A DNA stretch of 64,000 nt from Cycas panzhihuaensis (Eukaryota; Cycadophyta), in assembly GCA_023213395.1 (NCBI GenBank), contig CM041465.1:137895741-137959740 (forward strand). Direction: 5' to 3'. Of the stretch, positions 46,817-57,820 are shown piece by piece. Positions within the stretch are counted from its first letter, which is position 1. Each line of letters starts with the position of its first letter. The position numbers and the translations under genes are program-made. Below the pieces are notes generated by a model. It searched no databases. It saw only the letters and a program-made list of their open reading frames with translations, and was not told the DNA's origin.

Positions 46817-49440
46817 TCACGACCACGGGTCCCATCCTCGTCTATGTGATCCCTCTCTGGGACCACATCCTGCGAGGCTCCTCACAGGCCTCCGGTGAGC
46901 CGCCTCGCTCTCCTCGTCCCGAGGCCATCTCGAGGTCGTAGCTACTGTTTGTGTGTGGGTCTGGCTCCTGCTCGACCTCGAGACCACCTGTGCCACTAGC
47001 TGGTCATAGCGGACCTGGATGCGATCCCTCTCACCTCGGAGTCCCTCCTCTGTAGCTCTGAACTTCTCCTCCGACACCTTAAGGCACTCCTCTAGGACTG
47101 CTAGGCGGGTGCTGCTCCCTGCATCTCCTCCTAGCCCGCTCCGAGCCTCCAAGGCCTGGACCCGTCCGCGCAGCTCATCTTGCTCGCCCTTGGCCGTGTC
47201 GAGCTCTCGCTGCAGTTGTCCCTAGAATGCCATGTGCTCCTAGGTCTCTGCAGCCCACATGTCTCTCACTCTCGCCAGTGGGGCGAATGCCTGCATGTAG
47301 GCTCCCGCCGATCTGGGTGCATCCTCTGCCTGGATGGGCGGTTGCCCCTCTGCGTAGACCTGAGGGAACATCTCCCTCACTATGGCCTCAACCAGTCTCT
47401 GCACCTCTGCTACTCCTGTCAATGTAACATACCGTGTGTCAGTGTACATCCTCACTGCATATCATAATGAAATGAAATCAAAATCTGTCTAGATGTCAAA
47501 CGACTAAGGAAACGGTTAGGCCTCACCTGCCGTGGCCGCCGGCTCCTCTGCTTGGGCGACATCCTCGTCTCCTGGCCCCTCGCCAGTTGCAAGTACCTCG
47601 TCCTCTAGTACATCCTCTACCTCTGCCTCATCTCTAGCAGGGACTGGCTTGACCCTCGCCTCTCCGGATCTCCTCATGATCCGTAGTCTGCGTCCCCTGG
47701 TCTCGGCTGCCCTGCTCGTCTCGGCAGTTCCTGATGGGCCTGCCCCTCCTCCGGCAGTCCTGGATGGTCCTGCTGCTCCCTCTGATGGCTGTGATGGACC
47801 TGCCTCTCCTGCAGGTCGTGATGGGCCTGCCCCATCTCCCTCGTCATCACCGCCGTCGCCCCCATCGTCGTCGTTATCATCGCTATCATCGTCGATGGGC
47901 GCTCCTGCTCCGCCCACTCCGTCATCACTCTCCCACCTCACCGCTGCAGTAGGGCTCGCTGTATGTGCATCCGGTGTGAGGAGGTCGAGTGATGTCGCAT
48001 TAACTGACCGACAGACATGGGCCTAGTCCTCTATCCCTCGGAGCCTCGTCTGCCACTTGTGGACCATCGGGGCCCACCTCGCTATGGGGAATGGCCCCCC
48101 TGCCAGTGCCACTGCCGCAAAGTGATCAAAAAACTAGCACTGCAACAACATGCTGTAAGAGAAGCCTCCTCTACCTGATCTCCTAATGGTGTCTAGTTGG
48201 GCGACGAGGTTCGCCGCAACTAGAGTGGCCCAGTCCATCCTCTTACCGGCCTCAAACCGATGCGCTACGTCCACCCATCCGCTGGGGATCTCCCTGTAGT
48301 TTTGTTTCTGGGAAATCCGGAACAGAATGCATAGTAGTATGAGTTTCCTCACCCGAGGAACCTGTGACATGAGTACCGTATGGAGGGGAGCTCCCCTCCG
48401 CTCCCACCTGTCAGTCCCCATGAGGAACTGGGCTACCTCTCTGTCTTTGCCTCGGTCTTTGGCGTCCTCGATCTCACGGGTCTCCCCGTCGCTGGTACCC
48501 CCAAGATCTGCCTAATATTGCCTAAGGTGATCATGATGTTGCCTATCTGAGGCAAGTGGAATATATGCCTCCTCCTGTCCTAATGTGACACGATGTTAAC
48601 CAAGAGCCACTGATCTGATGCGAACTGGGGGGTCTTCAGGGCCTTGTACAGGCCGCATCTCTTCAGAGTCACCTTGTCCTCCTGGGTTGCCATCTCTAGG
48701 TAGCTCAGGATCGGTATGTTGATATTCTCGCAGTTATCCACCGCGATAACTACCTGCAATCATCAAAAGTCAGTCAAAGTCAGTCTCCTAGCAGTCATCT
48801 AGGCCCCTAGCTATCTACCTGATCTTCCTTTCTATTTTTGGGGACTGTTTGGCCCCTTTTCTGTGTTTTTCTTAATTTTCTACCTACGTACCGCTCCAAA
48901 TTTAGTGGTACTAATAAATTTGGAGTGGGCCCCGCGGTGATCGTTCCCTGTAGCGATCCCGCGGCCAAGATCGCGGTGCCGCGATCTTGGCCGTGGTACC
49001 ACTGGCAACCCCCCAAAAAAGGGGGGTTTCGGCCTAGAAAATCAAAATTTTTTGTGGTGGACCCCCCGTGGGGCCCACCGGGACCAGGGCTACCTAATGC
49101 CCAGGTCCCCGCCTCTTTCCGGGTCTAATTCAGACTCCAAGAGGCCTCTAATCGCCCATAAGGGGCATAAAAAACATTAAAAATTGATTAAAAAGCAATG
49201 ATTTTTTAGCTTTGAAATGACGAGGGTTTCATGAGATCCACTCACTAGATCTGGCTTGACCATCACCATCTCGTCTCTGGGGTCGTGACGACTGTCTCTA
49301 CGCTCGAATTTGACGGTCGGATCGTCTCCTGTGTGCCTCCGAAGTCGGGTAGCACTCCACGTCGTAAGGAAAAGGCTCTGGTTTCATACGAGAGCCAATG
49401 AAAATGAATCCGATTTTCATTAGTTTTCTTTATGTAGCCG
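46817..49440 (-). pseudogene. Antisense accessory gene of Gypsy-B with two introns
   Basis: On the strand opposite to gag-pol I infer a gene with these parts: a TATA-like box (TACATAAAG, 49436-49428), exon 1 (to 49246), intron 1 (49245-48754, GTGAGT donor, TTGCAG acceptor), exon 2 (48753-47527), intron 2 (47526-47416, GTGAGG...GACAG) and exon 3 (47415-46817). Exon 2 encodes a globular domain (GRRMDW-like GKRMDWATLVAANLVAQL) and then an acidic, Gly/Ser/Pro-rich linker. Exon 3 encodes VAEVQRLVEAIVREMFPQVY and a coiled coil (LEECLKVSEEKFRATEEGL). Splicing intron 2 keeps frame; reading through hits a stop. Several stops and one frameshift show it is decayed. Function unknown; antisense ORFs occur in some Tat elements, e.g. 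Grande. Confidence 0.72.
48894..49026. other. Hairpin cluster in intron 1 of the antisense gene
   Basis: Three perfect inverted repeats lie in a row. 48894-48925 has arms CTCCAAATTTA and TAAATTTGGAG with a 10-base loop. 48962-48993 has arms CGGCCAAGATCGCGG and CCGCGATCTTGGCCG with a 2-base loop. 49007-49028 has AACCCCCC and GGGGGGTT around six A. The first two have structural counterparts with different sequence in Gypsy-C. Confidence 0.85.
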
Positions 49441-49964
49441 GGGGCCCCGACGGGCACTTCTTCCGTTTTTGGCTCCGCGACAGTCGTTGGGACCGTCTCG
49501 TTGCCCTGATAGCCTTTGCCTTCTGGCCCTGTCGCCCATTGTGCTCCATGGACGCCCTTTTTGCCTTCTCTTGCAAGGGCATTTATGGCGCCTCATTATC
49601 GCACTTTTGCTAGGGCCCCTTTTCATCGTTTTATGCGCTACTCCCGTGCATGCTTGAGTTTATACTCGTTTGGCTCCTTTCGCCATCCTGGAGTCATTTT
49701 TGCAGCCCTTTCTCGCTCCTGGGGTCCCCAAAGGAAATGCTTCCCTGTCTGGGGGCATGTTTTGCTTCCCAAAGCAACCTTTGGCATTCCAAGGCATCTT
49801 TTCTCCGCCCGCTCTCAGCCAATGGCCGGATTGCTTGCTTTCATTCTCGGGTAACCTCATTGCTAAGTCCTCCTACCCTTCTCGGCCCCCTTCGCACTTG
49901 CCATTCGAGTCTTTGATTTGCTTTCATTGCTATTTGTGTGATTACTAGAGCTTAGTATCCAGTC

Positions 49965-50387
49965 ATGTCTCTCCTCGTTTTTACCGATGGTGGAAGTCGC
50001 GGTAACCCCGGACCTTCCGCCGCTACGTGGATTCTTCGCAGCCCCTCCGGACATGATGTCGTGCATTTCGGGGTCTTTCTTCCCGAGGCTACCAATAACG
50101 AAGCCGAGTACATGGCCATTATTGAAGCCCTTACCGATGCTCTCCATTTCCATCGTGAGTCCATTGTGTTGTTTTGTGATTCTCAGGTCGTGGTGTCCCA
50201 TCTCACCCAGGTTTACTAGGTGCAATGCCCTCACCTGAGAGCCCTCGCGTTTGTTGCCAGGTTTCTTCTGGCTTGTTTCTCATCAGTGGATATTCAGCAT
50301 ATCACTAGGCACCTCAATGCTGAGGCCGACAGCCTCATTCGCCTCATCCTTGAGCGTCGCCTCCCTCTTTTAGATGACCGCCCTTGA
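49965..50387 (+). pseudogene. Archaeal-type RNase H downstream of integrase
   Basis: The frame starts MSLLVFTDGGSRGNPGPSAA and shows NNEAEYMAIIEAL, LFCDSQVVVSHL and a final HLNAEADSL, so the Asp, Glu, Asp, Asp catalytic set of type I RNase H is complete. D-G-G-S-R-G-N-P-G and N-E-A-E-Y are hallmarks of the archaeal-like RNase H found in Tat elements. It has a single in-frame TAG (50217-50219) and ends at TGA 50385-50387. It lies 4.1 kb after integrase and 360 bp before the LTR. In the Tat elements I know best it lies between native RNase H and integrase. It would degrade RNA in the RNA/DNA hybrid. It may be translated separately or via splicing. Confidence 0.87.
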
Positions 50388-50750
50388 GGCTTGCCTGGCC
50401 AGCCCGTGCCCAAGTCTCTGGTTGCTGTTAGTTAGATTACTTATTCTATTTACTGGATGCCCTCTTACTTCACGTTGCACCCTGGCAATGGGGGCATCCC
50501 CTTTCACTTGCTTATTTTAGTTACAGGTCGATGTTTGGACGACACGTAGGTAGCCTCTACGTTGTCCTTGTCCCCGTCTCCCTTGTCCACGTGTTCCGCC
50601 ACGATACTTGCCTATACCCTTGGTCCACGTGCTGCTCTTTATTGCTTATATATATATATATATATGCATGTACTACTCATATCTTTGATTGACAGCATTT
50701 GCCATCATGTTACGCTTTCGAGCAGTGAGGCTCTACTACCAAGGGGGCAG
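50388..50750 (+). other. Gypsy-B 3' untranslated stretch
   Basis: Non-coding, with a TA microsatellite near 50647-50665, also present at the same relative place in Gypsy-C (57897-57912). Ends with the polypurine tract AAGGGGGCAG (50741-50750). Confidence 0.7.
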
Positions 50751-53294
50751 TGTTTCCCAGCTACTGGGAATGGACTCAAGACGTATCGACGTAGGTTTGT
50801 TCAGGTATATTTTGTCACTTTTCTTGCCCATGCTTGAATGAGGTTATTTAGAGTAGGTTGCTTGACATATGCCTGCCTACACACATTGCTTTTCTACTTG
50901 CTCATAATGCATGTGCCTACGGCACACCCTTAGCCTATGACGACTCATAGCGGGGGCGTTCCTCAGCGAATGCTACACCTCGTATGGCGCACAACCACCC
51001 ACGGTGTCTCCACGGTCTCCCGGGACGTTCCCGTCAGTCTTATTTGCTCTCGTTACGACATGTCGCTTATGCTGCAGTCCTTTCTAAGTCTGATTTGATC
51101 CTTAGTTAGGACTCTTTACATTATTTTGGGTACTTGCCTTTGCTGGGCATCCTCACCGCTCTAACTCATGTTTAGCCTTTGTTTTTGCCTCAAAACCTGG
51201 TATTTCTACTCATTTTTCTCTTTTTTTAATTCCAAGCTGATACCACGGTAAACTTAGCGCAGTCTTGAAATTTACTGATGCAGCAGAGTTCTGTGTCGCA
51301 GATGACTGTTTGAAATTTTAAAAAGAGAACCATGCGACAGTTTCCACTTTTTTCGCAAAACTGCCACGTGGCATTGTTCGATTGGAGATGCCCTGACATC
51401 CCCAATGTTCACCAGCTGTGAATATGGGATAAAGGGGATTTTTCCCCCCATTTTTGGGAACCTTTTGCCCATTTTTCAAACTTCTAAGAAGAATTTCTAA
51501 CCTCTACATAAGAAAAACACACAGAAATAGAAAACTTCATACACAGCAACTGGAGAAGGTGAAGTGAGCTGCCATCAGCTGGATTTTACAGGGCCATTGC
51601 CCTCTACCGCCCCCACACTCCAATCCATTCTTCTTGCAGGTGCTCAAGGATTCAAGAGTCTTCTTCACCCAAAAAGTTGTTTCAAGGGTCAACTCCAAAG
51701 CTCCAAACTTGCAAGGAGCTTCCTTCATCCATACCCTTGCAAGAACTACTCATAACCAGCCTCTGTTTGTTATCTGTTGATGCTGTTCCAAGTGGCAAAG
51801 TACATGCTTAATCTCCCAAACAAGGTACTTCTTGGTTTTTACTTGCAACTTCTTGGTTTTTACTTGCAGCTTCTTGGTTTTGCAACCCTCTTATTTTTAC
51901 TAGCAAGCAGTTCATTTCCTTCTTTTTTTTTACTGTTTTTCTTATTTCTTCGCCCCTAAATGAATGTGACCCTAGCTAGCCACAGCTCTTCCACAGTGTT
52001 GTTCTAGACTAGAAGTACTTTCCCAGTTTTTTCCTTGGAGCCCCTCCATTTTCTTTAAGCTCTCCTTCACTCTTTCCTTAGTTAGCCGGTGTAAGGGCGT
52101 ATACACGAGGATTCGAGAGAGGTAGGCGGGGTTCTGTCCCCCATTGCTGTCCATCTCTCCAAGGGTTCCGTCCCTTGTCCTCTTCCCCTTGCCATCCACG
52201 CTTTCCTAAGGAACGGGCTAAGGAAGTTTAGGGGATTTAGTCAGGGCATTCTGACCGATCTAAGATACCCATCCCCATCTCATTGCCAACTAGTGTTTCC
52301 TTCCCGAACTCTGTGGAGTCCTCTCGTGGGTGAGTTAGCCATCCTGAGGCTATACTTAGTTCTGTTTTGTATATTTTATGGTGCATGGTGATGTGAGTGT
52401 TTCTCATATGCTTTTATTTCATTTTGCTATATTCTGATGCATAGTTTAGATCTTAGTTTCGGTTGATTTTAGTTCATACATATACATATATCTCTTGGTG
52501 TATCTTGCAGTCTCTCTTCTGAGAGGAAAGTGTCTTTCTTACTTGTTTGCAGGATCGTGCGTGGGCGGAGTGATACGTGGGACGAGCCCGTTACTAGTTA
52601 GCCCCCCGCATGGTACTTCCCTTTCTTAGTTTCAAGCTTCTTTTTCGTTTCTTTCGTTTCATCTAGTTTTGCATGCTCAAGGGGAGGTAAGTGAACCCCT
52701 CTACTATCGCCGACCAGCATTGCATGCCTGGAGAAAGAAGAAAGAAAGAGCGGGACTTAGAGAGACAAGCCGTACCTCCACTCAAATGCCAGATCCAAGT
52801 ATTCCCCTCTCTTCCCGCGTGTTTCCTTTTGCGCTGCTTTCCTTTTCATGCATTTGTCTGAATAGATAGGAAATGATAAAAGAACATAAAGGATAAAAGG
52901 GGAAAGCATTCATCTTCTTACATTATTTCCTGCTTTATATAGCACAGCATAGATAGCCCATTTGCCTTGTACCCAAGCCACCCTTCCATCGCACCTTCCA
53001 CCACACCTACTTGCACATTAGTTTAGTTGCCCCCCTCCTCGTTGCCTTCTCATTGCCTTGAGAAGATGCAACGCGCAAGGCATTTCCCTCTCCTTCCCGG
53101 CCATCCGAAGGGTAGGAAGGCCTTGTTTTTGCACGGCTACCTGGAAGCAACCAGGCACCTTGCAGTCCCGAACCCGTGCTCCGGCGCACGGACGTCCTAC
53201 GAGGTGAGGTCCTCGCTGCCTAGCTTAGTTAGCATAGTGCATTGTTATATCTTCTTGCTAGACGTAGGATCACCGCCCCATAGCGAGCGTTTCA
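50751..53294 (+). repeat. 3' LTR of Gypsy-B
   Basis: A 2544-bp copy of the 5' LTR, with many C/T and G/A differences by eye. The terminal hairpin (50754-50770) and the 21-bp short repeats (51827-51884) are kept. It ends GCGTTTCA. Confidence 0.92.
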
Positions 53295-54245
53295 GACAGG
53301 TCATAAGCCAAGCATAAAATACTTAAGGATTTTTGGGTGCATAACTTATGTACATGTTCTAAACTAAAGAAGAACTAAGTTAGATGATAAGGGCATCAAG
53401 TGTATTTTTATAGGATATAGTGACTCATCTAGATCCTATAAACTCTATGATCCAAAAGGTAAAAAGGTAATTGTAAGTAGGGATGCCATCTTTAAAGAAG
53501 ATGAATTTTATTGAGATGAAGTTATTAAAAAAAAGATAAAGGAAAAAACATCATGGTTGAAATGGAATCAATTTTCAAGGATACAAATGTATCTAATCCA
53601 AATGAAATAAGACCCTCTACATCAAATCAAAAGGTCCCTAAGTAGGTATAAAGGGTACATGACCCTTTAAGCATTTTGGATACTAACTTTGACAGAAGAA
53701 CTACTAGGTCTCAAAGGATGAATTTTGCATTGATGACTCAAGTTATGGAGTCCAATGAGACTCATAACTTTGAAGAGACTAGTATATAGGATGGGTGGAA
53801 GGAAGCTATGAAAGATTAATATAATGCCTTAGTAAAAAATAATACATGGGAGTTAGTGGATCTACTACCAAATTAGAATACAATTAGAACTAAATGGGTC
53901 TATAACACCAAGTATAAATCATAAGGAATTATTGATAAGTATAAAATAAGATTAGTACAGGATTTGTAAGAAGAACATGTTGGTCACGCTCAAATAGTTT
54001 ATGATAATCAAAGCACAATTTAGATAACTCAGAATCTAGTGTTTTATGGCAGGATAAAGCACATTAAAATGCAATATCACTTTATTAGAGAATCGGTATA
54101 GTAAGGCAAACTTGAATTGGTCTATTGCAGCATATAAGAGAAGATCAGGTGACAAACATATTCACTAAGGCACTTGGTAAGATAAAATTTATTAAATTTA
54201 GAGATAAAATTAGAGTCTCCTTAAATAGGCATCATAGGGGATAAA
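53295..54245 (+). pseudogene. Copia-C integrase end and deleted RT/RNase H
   Basis: After Gypsy-B the integrase frame resumes with HKPSIKYLRIFGCITYVHV, then GYSDSSRSYKLYDPKGKKV and SRDAIFKEDEFY. RT starts near 53790 (VKNNTWELVD). Near 53958 the text jumps from KYKIRLV, early RT, to QDL-x-EEHVGHAQIVYDN, late RNase H. Relative to Copia-D about 1 kb, including the polymerase active site, is absent. The element ends with a purine tract (ATAGGGGATAA, about 54234-54244). Confidence 0.8.
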
Positions 54246-54581
54246 TATTAGAATAATGCCCATTAGGGCTTGTATCCACCTAAGGTTTGTAACCCATATT
54301 GGAGAGCTAACTAATATATTAATGGAGATATTATTACGACTCTTTGTCAAACCTTAGCTGCACATAGTCGTATATTGTTAGATATTAACGGCATCCATAC
54401 TAGTGTTTGTCAATGCTAATCGGTGGTGGATGTTGAGTGGCATACCACATCCTACTCACATCCTGCCTATTTATTTATGGGGTCTGAAGACCCTGGTGTT
54501 TATCAATACTACCATTCTATTAGATTATTAATTTATTCTCTCACTTATTCTCCATGCTTCCTCTGTCCCCTGATTCCATTA
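54246..54581 (+). repeat. 3' LTR of Copia-C
   Basis: Matches 31500-31835, with a mutated start (TATTAGAATAATG) and end (GATTCCATTA). The right flank TCATG matches GCATG left of the 5' LTR at four of five bases. Confidence 0.8.
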
Positions 54582-54640
54582 TCATGAACATTCAACATAA
54601 TAATATGGAGGGAATTTTAAATTCCATAAATTAAACATTA

Positions 54641-54765
54641 ATGGGGAGTGTTGGAATATTTGTTTTCATAATTATCAATGTAATATTTAATTAGTAGTCT
54701 AGTGATGATTGATTAATATGAAAGGTTTTCTCATACTTAATCTAATAGATTAGTATGAGGACCTT
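54641..54765 (+). repeat. Polypurine tract and 3' LTR fragment of Copia-E
   Basis: ATGGGGAG is directly followed by TGTTGGAATATTTG. About 110 bases match the putative Copia-E 5' LTR (for example GAAAGGTT-x-TCT, AATCT-x-ATAGATT). The match fails near 54765. Confidence 0.6.
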
Positions 54766-55255
54766 ATGTGGAACTCTGATCGCTGCTAGGGTTCAAGGTG
54801 ACACTAAAGGCATGTGACTGTTTAGAGTGTTTAAGAAGCTGTGGCGAGGCCCTGGGAAGGCATGAGACCAAGATTCATCCCTCAATGATGGGAGGGATAG
54901 AAGCTTTACACCTATGAAGGATCACATAGAGATCTATATGTTGATCAGGGTGGTGCATACATAGATCTAAGCTTTGATTAGGCTAGTGCAAATGGAGGGA
55001 TGAGGCACGGGTCATGTATGTAGGATGGAGGGTACAACGTACCCAAATATGCTAAAGTTGGTCTGAATAGCAGTGTGGAGACTCAAGTGGGGTTGGAACT
55101 TCATCCAGTAGTGGGCCAAAGCTCAAAGATAAAAGGAGAACGCCGGGGGTTGCGCTAGGTTAGGGTCTCCTCTGTTTTTGGAGCTCTGTGAGCAGTTGCT
55201 AAATGGAGGGTACCCACATTAGGGTGTTTTAAGGTATCACCGAACAAGAGGGCGC
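54766..55255. other. Unassigned spacer, no gene seen
   Basis: 490 bases, GC-richer than Copia-E, with no domain or terminal repeat that I recognise. It separates the Copia-E LTR fragment from the Gypsy-C LTR and may be a piece of another repeat. Confidence 0.4.
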
Positions 55256-57820
55256 TGAAACGCCTCCATGGCAATGACCCAACGCCTAGCGGGAAAGGCA
55301 TAGAACAATACGCTAAACATGCTAAATAGCGAGGATCATATCTCGCAGGACGTCCGTCTTGGCCGAGGCGGTGCACGGGCTGCAAGGTGCTGGTTGCTTC
55401 CTGTGGCCGTGCAAGAGGCCTTCCTACCCTTCGGATGGCCGGGAAGGGAAAAGAATCCTCGCGCGTCGCTACTTCTCAAGGCAATGAGAAGGCGACGAGG
55501 GGGCAACCAACCAAAAGTATCACAGGTATAGGGTAAAGATGGCCAAGGGGGACCGATCAAAGAGTCTCCGAACACTATGGTATGCGGGGTATAATAAAAA
55601 AGTGCAAGTAAAGCAAATGTACAGGAAAAGCAAGCGTAAAGTAAATGATTCTTTCTTTCTCTTTTTCTTATGTTCCCTTGACTACTAAAATAAATGCAAG
55701 AAACGTAAGAGCACAAAGGAGAGTATGAAAGACACGCGGGAGGTACCTGGATCCGGCGTTTGGGCAGAGACGCAGGTTTCCCTCCACGGTTGCGCTTCCT
55801 CCCGCCGTCCTCCTCGTATACGACGTCGGTCGAAGGCGATGAAAGGGGTCCACTTACCTCCCCAAAAAGCAAAAAGCAAGCAAGGACTAACTAAACTGAA
55901 ATAACAGAAAGTAAAACTCAATACAGCATAAACGAAGGGAAGCGTACCATGCAAGCGTCGACCGGCAACGGGTCGATCTCCTGCGCCCCTTCCTCCCAAG
56001 CGCTCCTGCGAACAACCAAACAGGATACCCTCCTCTCGGGAGAGAGGCTACAAAACATGTATATATATATATGTATGTATGCCGTAAATGAGACTGACTA
56101 AGCTAGGGAAATATAGTCCAGCACTAGTATGCAATAAAAAAAAAAACGAAGTCACACGACAACTATGCAACTGTCATATACCACGAATGCACCAAATGGG
56201 ACTGAGTGTAGCCTCAGGATGGCTAACTCACCCACGAGAGGTCTCCACAAGGTATCGGGAAGCGGTACTAGCATGTAATAGAACGGTTCGTGTAGCAACG
56301 GGCGGCCTATGCCAAGGCGGGTACTCAAACCGACTCTCCAAAGCTTCTCTAGCCCCGTTCCCTAAGCGAGTGCGGGAGATAAAGGGGGAGAGGATAAGGG
56401 ACGGAACCCTTGGGGAGTAGGACGGCAATGGGGACAGACCCCGCCTATCCCCTCAAATCCTCGTGTAACCCTTTATGCCGGCTAGCCTAGGAAATGGTGA
56501 AAGAGAGGGGTTGGAGGAAAAGGATGAGTTTAGGGAAAAGTGAGAAACTGGGCCTGGCCTAGGGCAACACTCCAATAGGCCACAATCACTACGGTTCTGT
56601 GCGTCAAATGACCGAAGGAAACTCAAGGAAATGTATGTGCAAGGGTATGAAAAGATTTGCAAATAAACAATAAAAAGCAAGCGAAAAAGAGCCAACAAGA
56701 GACACTAAATACCTCGAACGGTGAAGAATGAGTGCATGTAGGCACTTGGCAACTTGGAGCAGCGGTCCAAACGATGCCTATGAGGTGGTGTTGCATGTCC
56801 CTTGCAAGAGAATAGGGTGGTAAAGCCTCATGCAAGTTGAGAGCCTGGGGATGGCTCTTTGTAGTGTTTTTTGATGAGAAATCCCCTTGAAAACCTTGGG
56901 TGTGTATGAGGAGGAAGAGTGCTTGTATTGAGTCTGTGGGGGCGGCAATGGCCCTGCAACTCCAGCTATAGCAGCCCTTGGTACCTCTGTCCCGCAGTTG
57001 TAGAAGGATGCCTCTTGTCAATGCTTCTTGGTCTTTGTCTTTTATGAAGAAATGCTCTAGACAACTTGAGAGAAATGAAGTGAATCCTTTGAAGAATGAT
57101 CCAAATGAATAGGAAAAAAGGCTTTTAAGCCTTGGGCACATCAAGTGAACGTTGGGGGCCTTGGGGCGCCCCCAATCGTTCGAAGCCACGCGGCAGATCC
57201 GCGAAAAAACGCGGCCTCTGTCGCGCGGCTTCCTTTTTTTTTCAAATTTTAAACAGTCGTCTGGGCAAACTCCGATCTGCACCGAAAATCCAGATGCAGC
57301 TTAGTTTACCGCTGCATGCAATCAAAACTCAAAAAAGAAGAAAAATACATTAAAAAAGTCATAAAAATCAGTTTTTTAGGGTAAGAACAGGGGCTAAGCC
57401 AGAAATATATCAACTGGGGGAAGGCCCAGGCAGTGGGCAAGTACCCGAAACGATGCTAAGAGCCCTAACTAAGGGTTAAACCAGGCTTAGGAAGGGTTCG
57501 CAACATCAGTGGCACGTGGTAACACGAACAAACAGGCTGGCAAAAGCATCCCGAAAGACCATGGAGACATCGTGAGTGGCTGTACGCCATACGGGGTGTC
57601 ACATCCGCTTATGGATGCCCCCGCTGTGAGTCGTCATAGGCTAAGAGGTGCCGTTAGGCACATGCATTATGAATAGGCAATCAAACAAATGCATGTAGGC
57701 AGGCACATGTCAATCAAACTATTCTAAATTCCTTTAGCAAGCATAAGTAAGAAAAGTAAGAACATATACCTGCACAAACCTGTGTCGAATGTCCCGAGTC
57801 CATTCCCACTCACTGAAACA
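55256..57820 (-). repeat. 3' LTR of Gypsy-C
   Basis: A 2565-bp LTR. On the minus strand it starts TGTTTCAGTGAGTGGG at 57820 and ends GGCGTTTCA at 55256. Many blocks match the Gypsy-B LTR (for example the CGGATGGCCGGGAAGGG region near 55432). The terminal hairpin of Gypsy-B is disrupted here. It has a TATG microsatellite near 56058-56080. Confidence 0.88.

Larger units (their letters stand above)
36461..53294 (+). mobile_element. Gypsy-B, 16.8-kb Tat-like Ty3/gypsy element
   Basis: LTRs of 2550 bp (36461-39010) and 2544 bp (50751-53294) flank gag, protease, RT, RNase H and integrase on the plus strand. After integrase come an 85-bp tandem array, an antisense gene, a second archaeal-type RNase H and a polypurine tract (AAGGGGGCAG, 50741-50750). 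Flanks GATAG and GACAG form the target duplication. The Arg-tRNA-like primer site, the second RNase H, the large size and the long LTRs fit the Tat clade. It is GC-richer than its surroundings. Confidence 0.93.
31500..54581 (+). mobile_element. Copia-C, split by Gypsy-B
   Basis: LTRs at 31500-31835 and 54246-54581 (336 bp each) match. Flanks are GCATG (31495-31499) and TCATG (54582-54586), a 5-bp target duplication with one difference. The interior reads leader, gag, zinc knuckle, protease, integrase, [Gypsy-B], integrase end, RT start, then RNase H end. About 1 kb of RT/RNase H is missing near 53958. It belongs to the same family as Copia-D. Confidence 0.86.
27871..54765 (+). mobile_element. 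Copia-E, oldest layer of the right-hand nest
   Basis: A putative 5' LTR (27871-28319) with primer site at 28320-28332 matches a 3' fragment at 54649-54765 that follows a purine tract (ATGGGGAG, 54641-54648). The best shared text is GTGATGATT-x-ATTAAT near 27916 and 54700. Copia-C was inserted at 31500. Only faint coding traces remain, so lineage rests on the primer site. Confidence 0.58.

Noticed and set aside
47532-48026. Plus-strand 164-codon Ser/Pro-rich frame
   Set aside because: It mirrors the acidic linker of the antisense gene; the minus-strand reading is the one conserved in Gypsy-C and in splice pattern.
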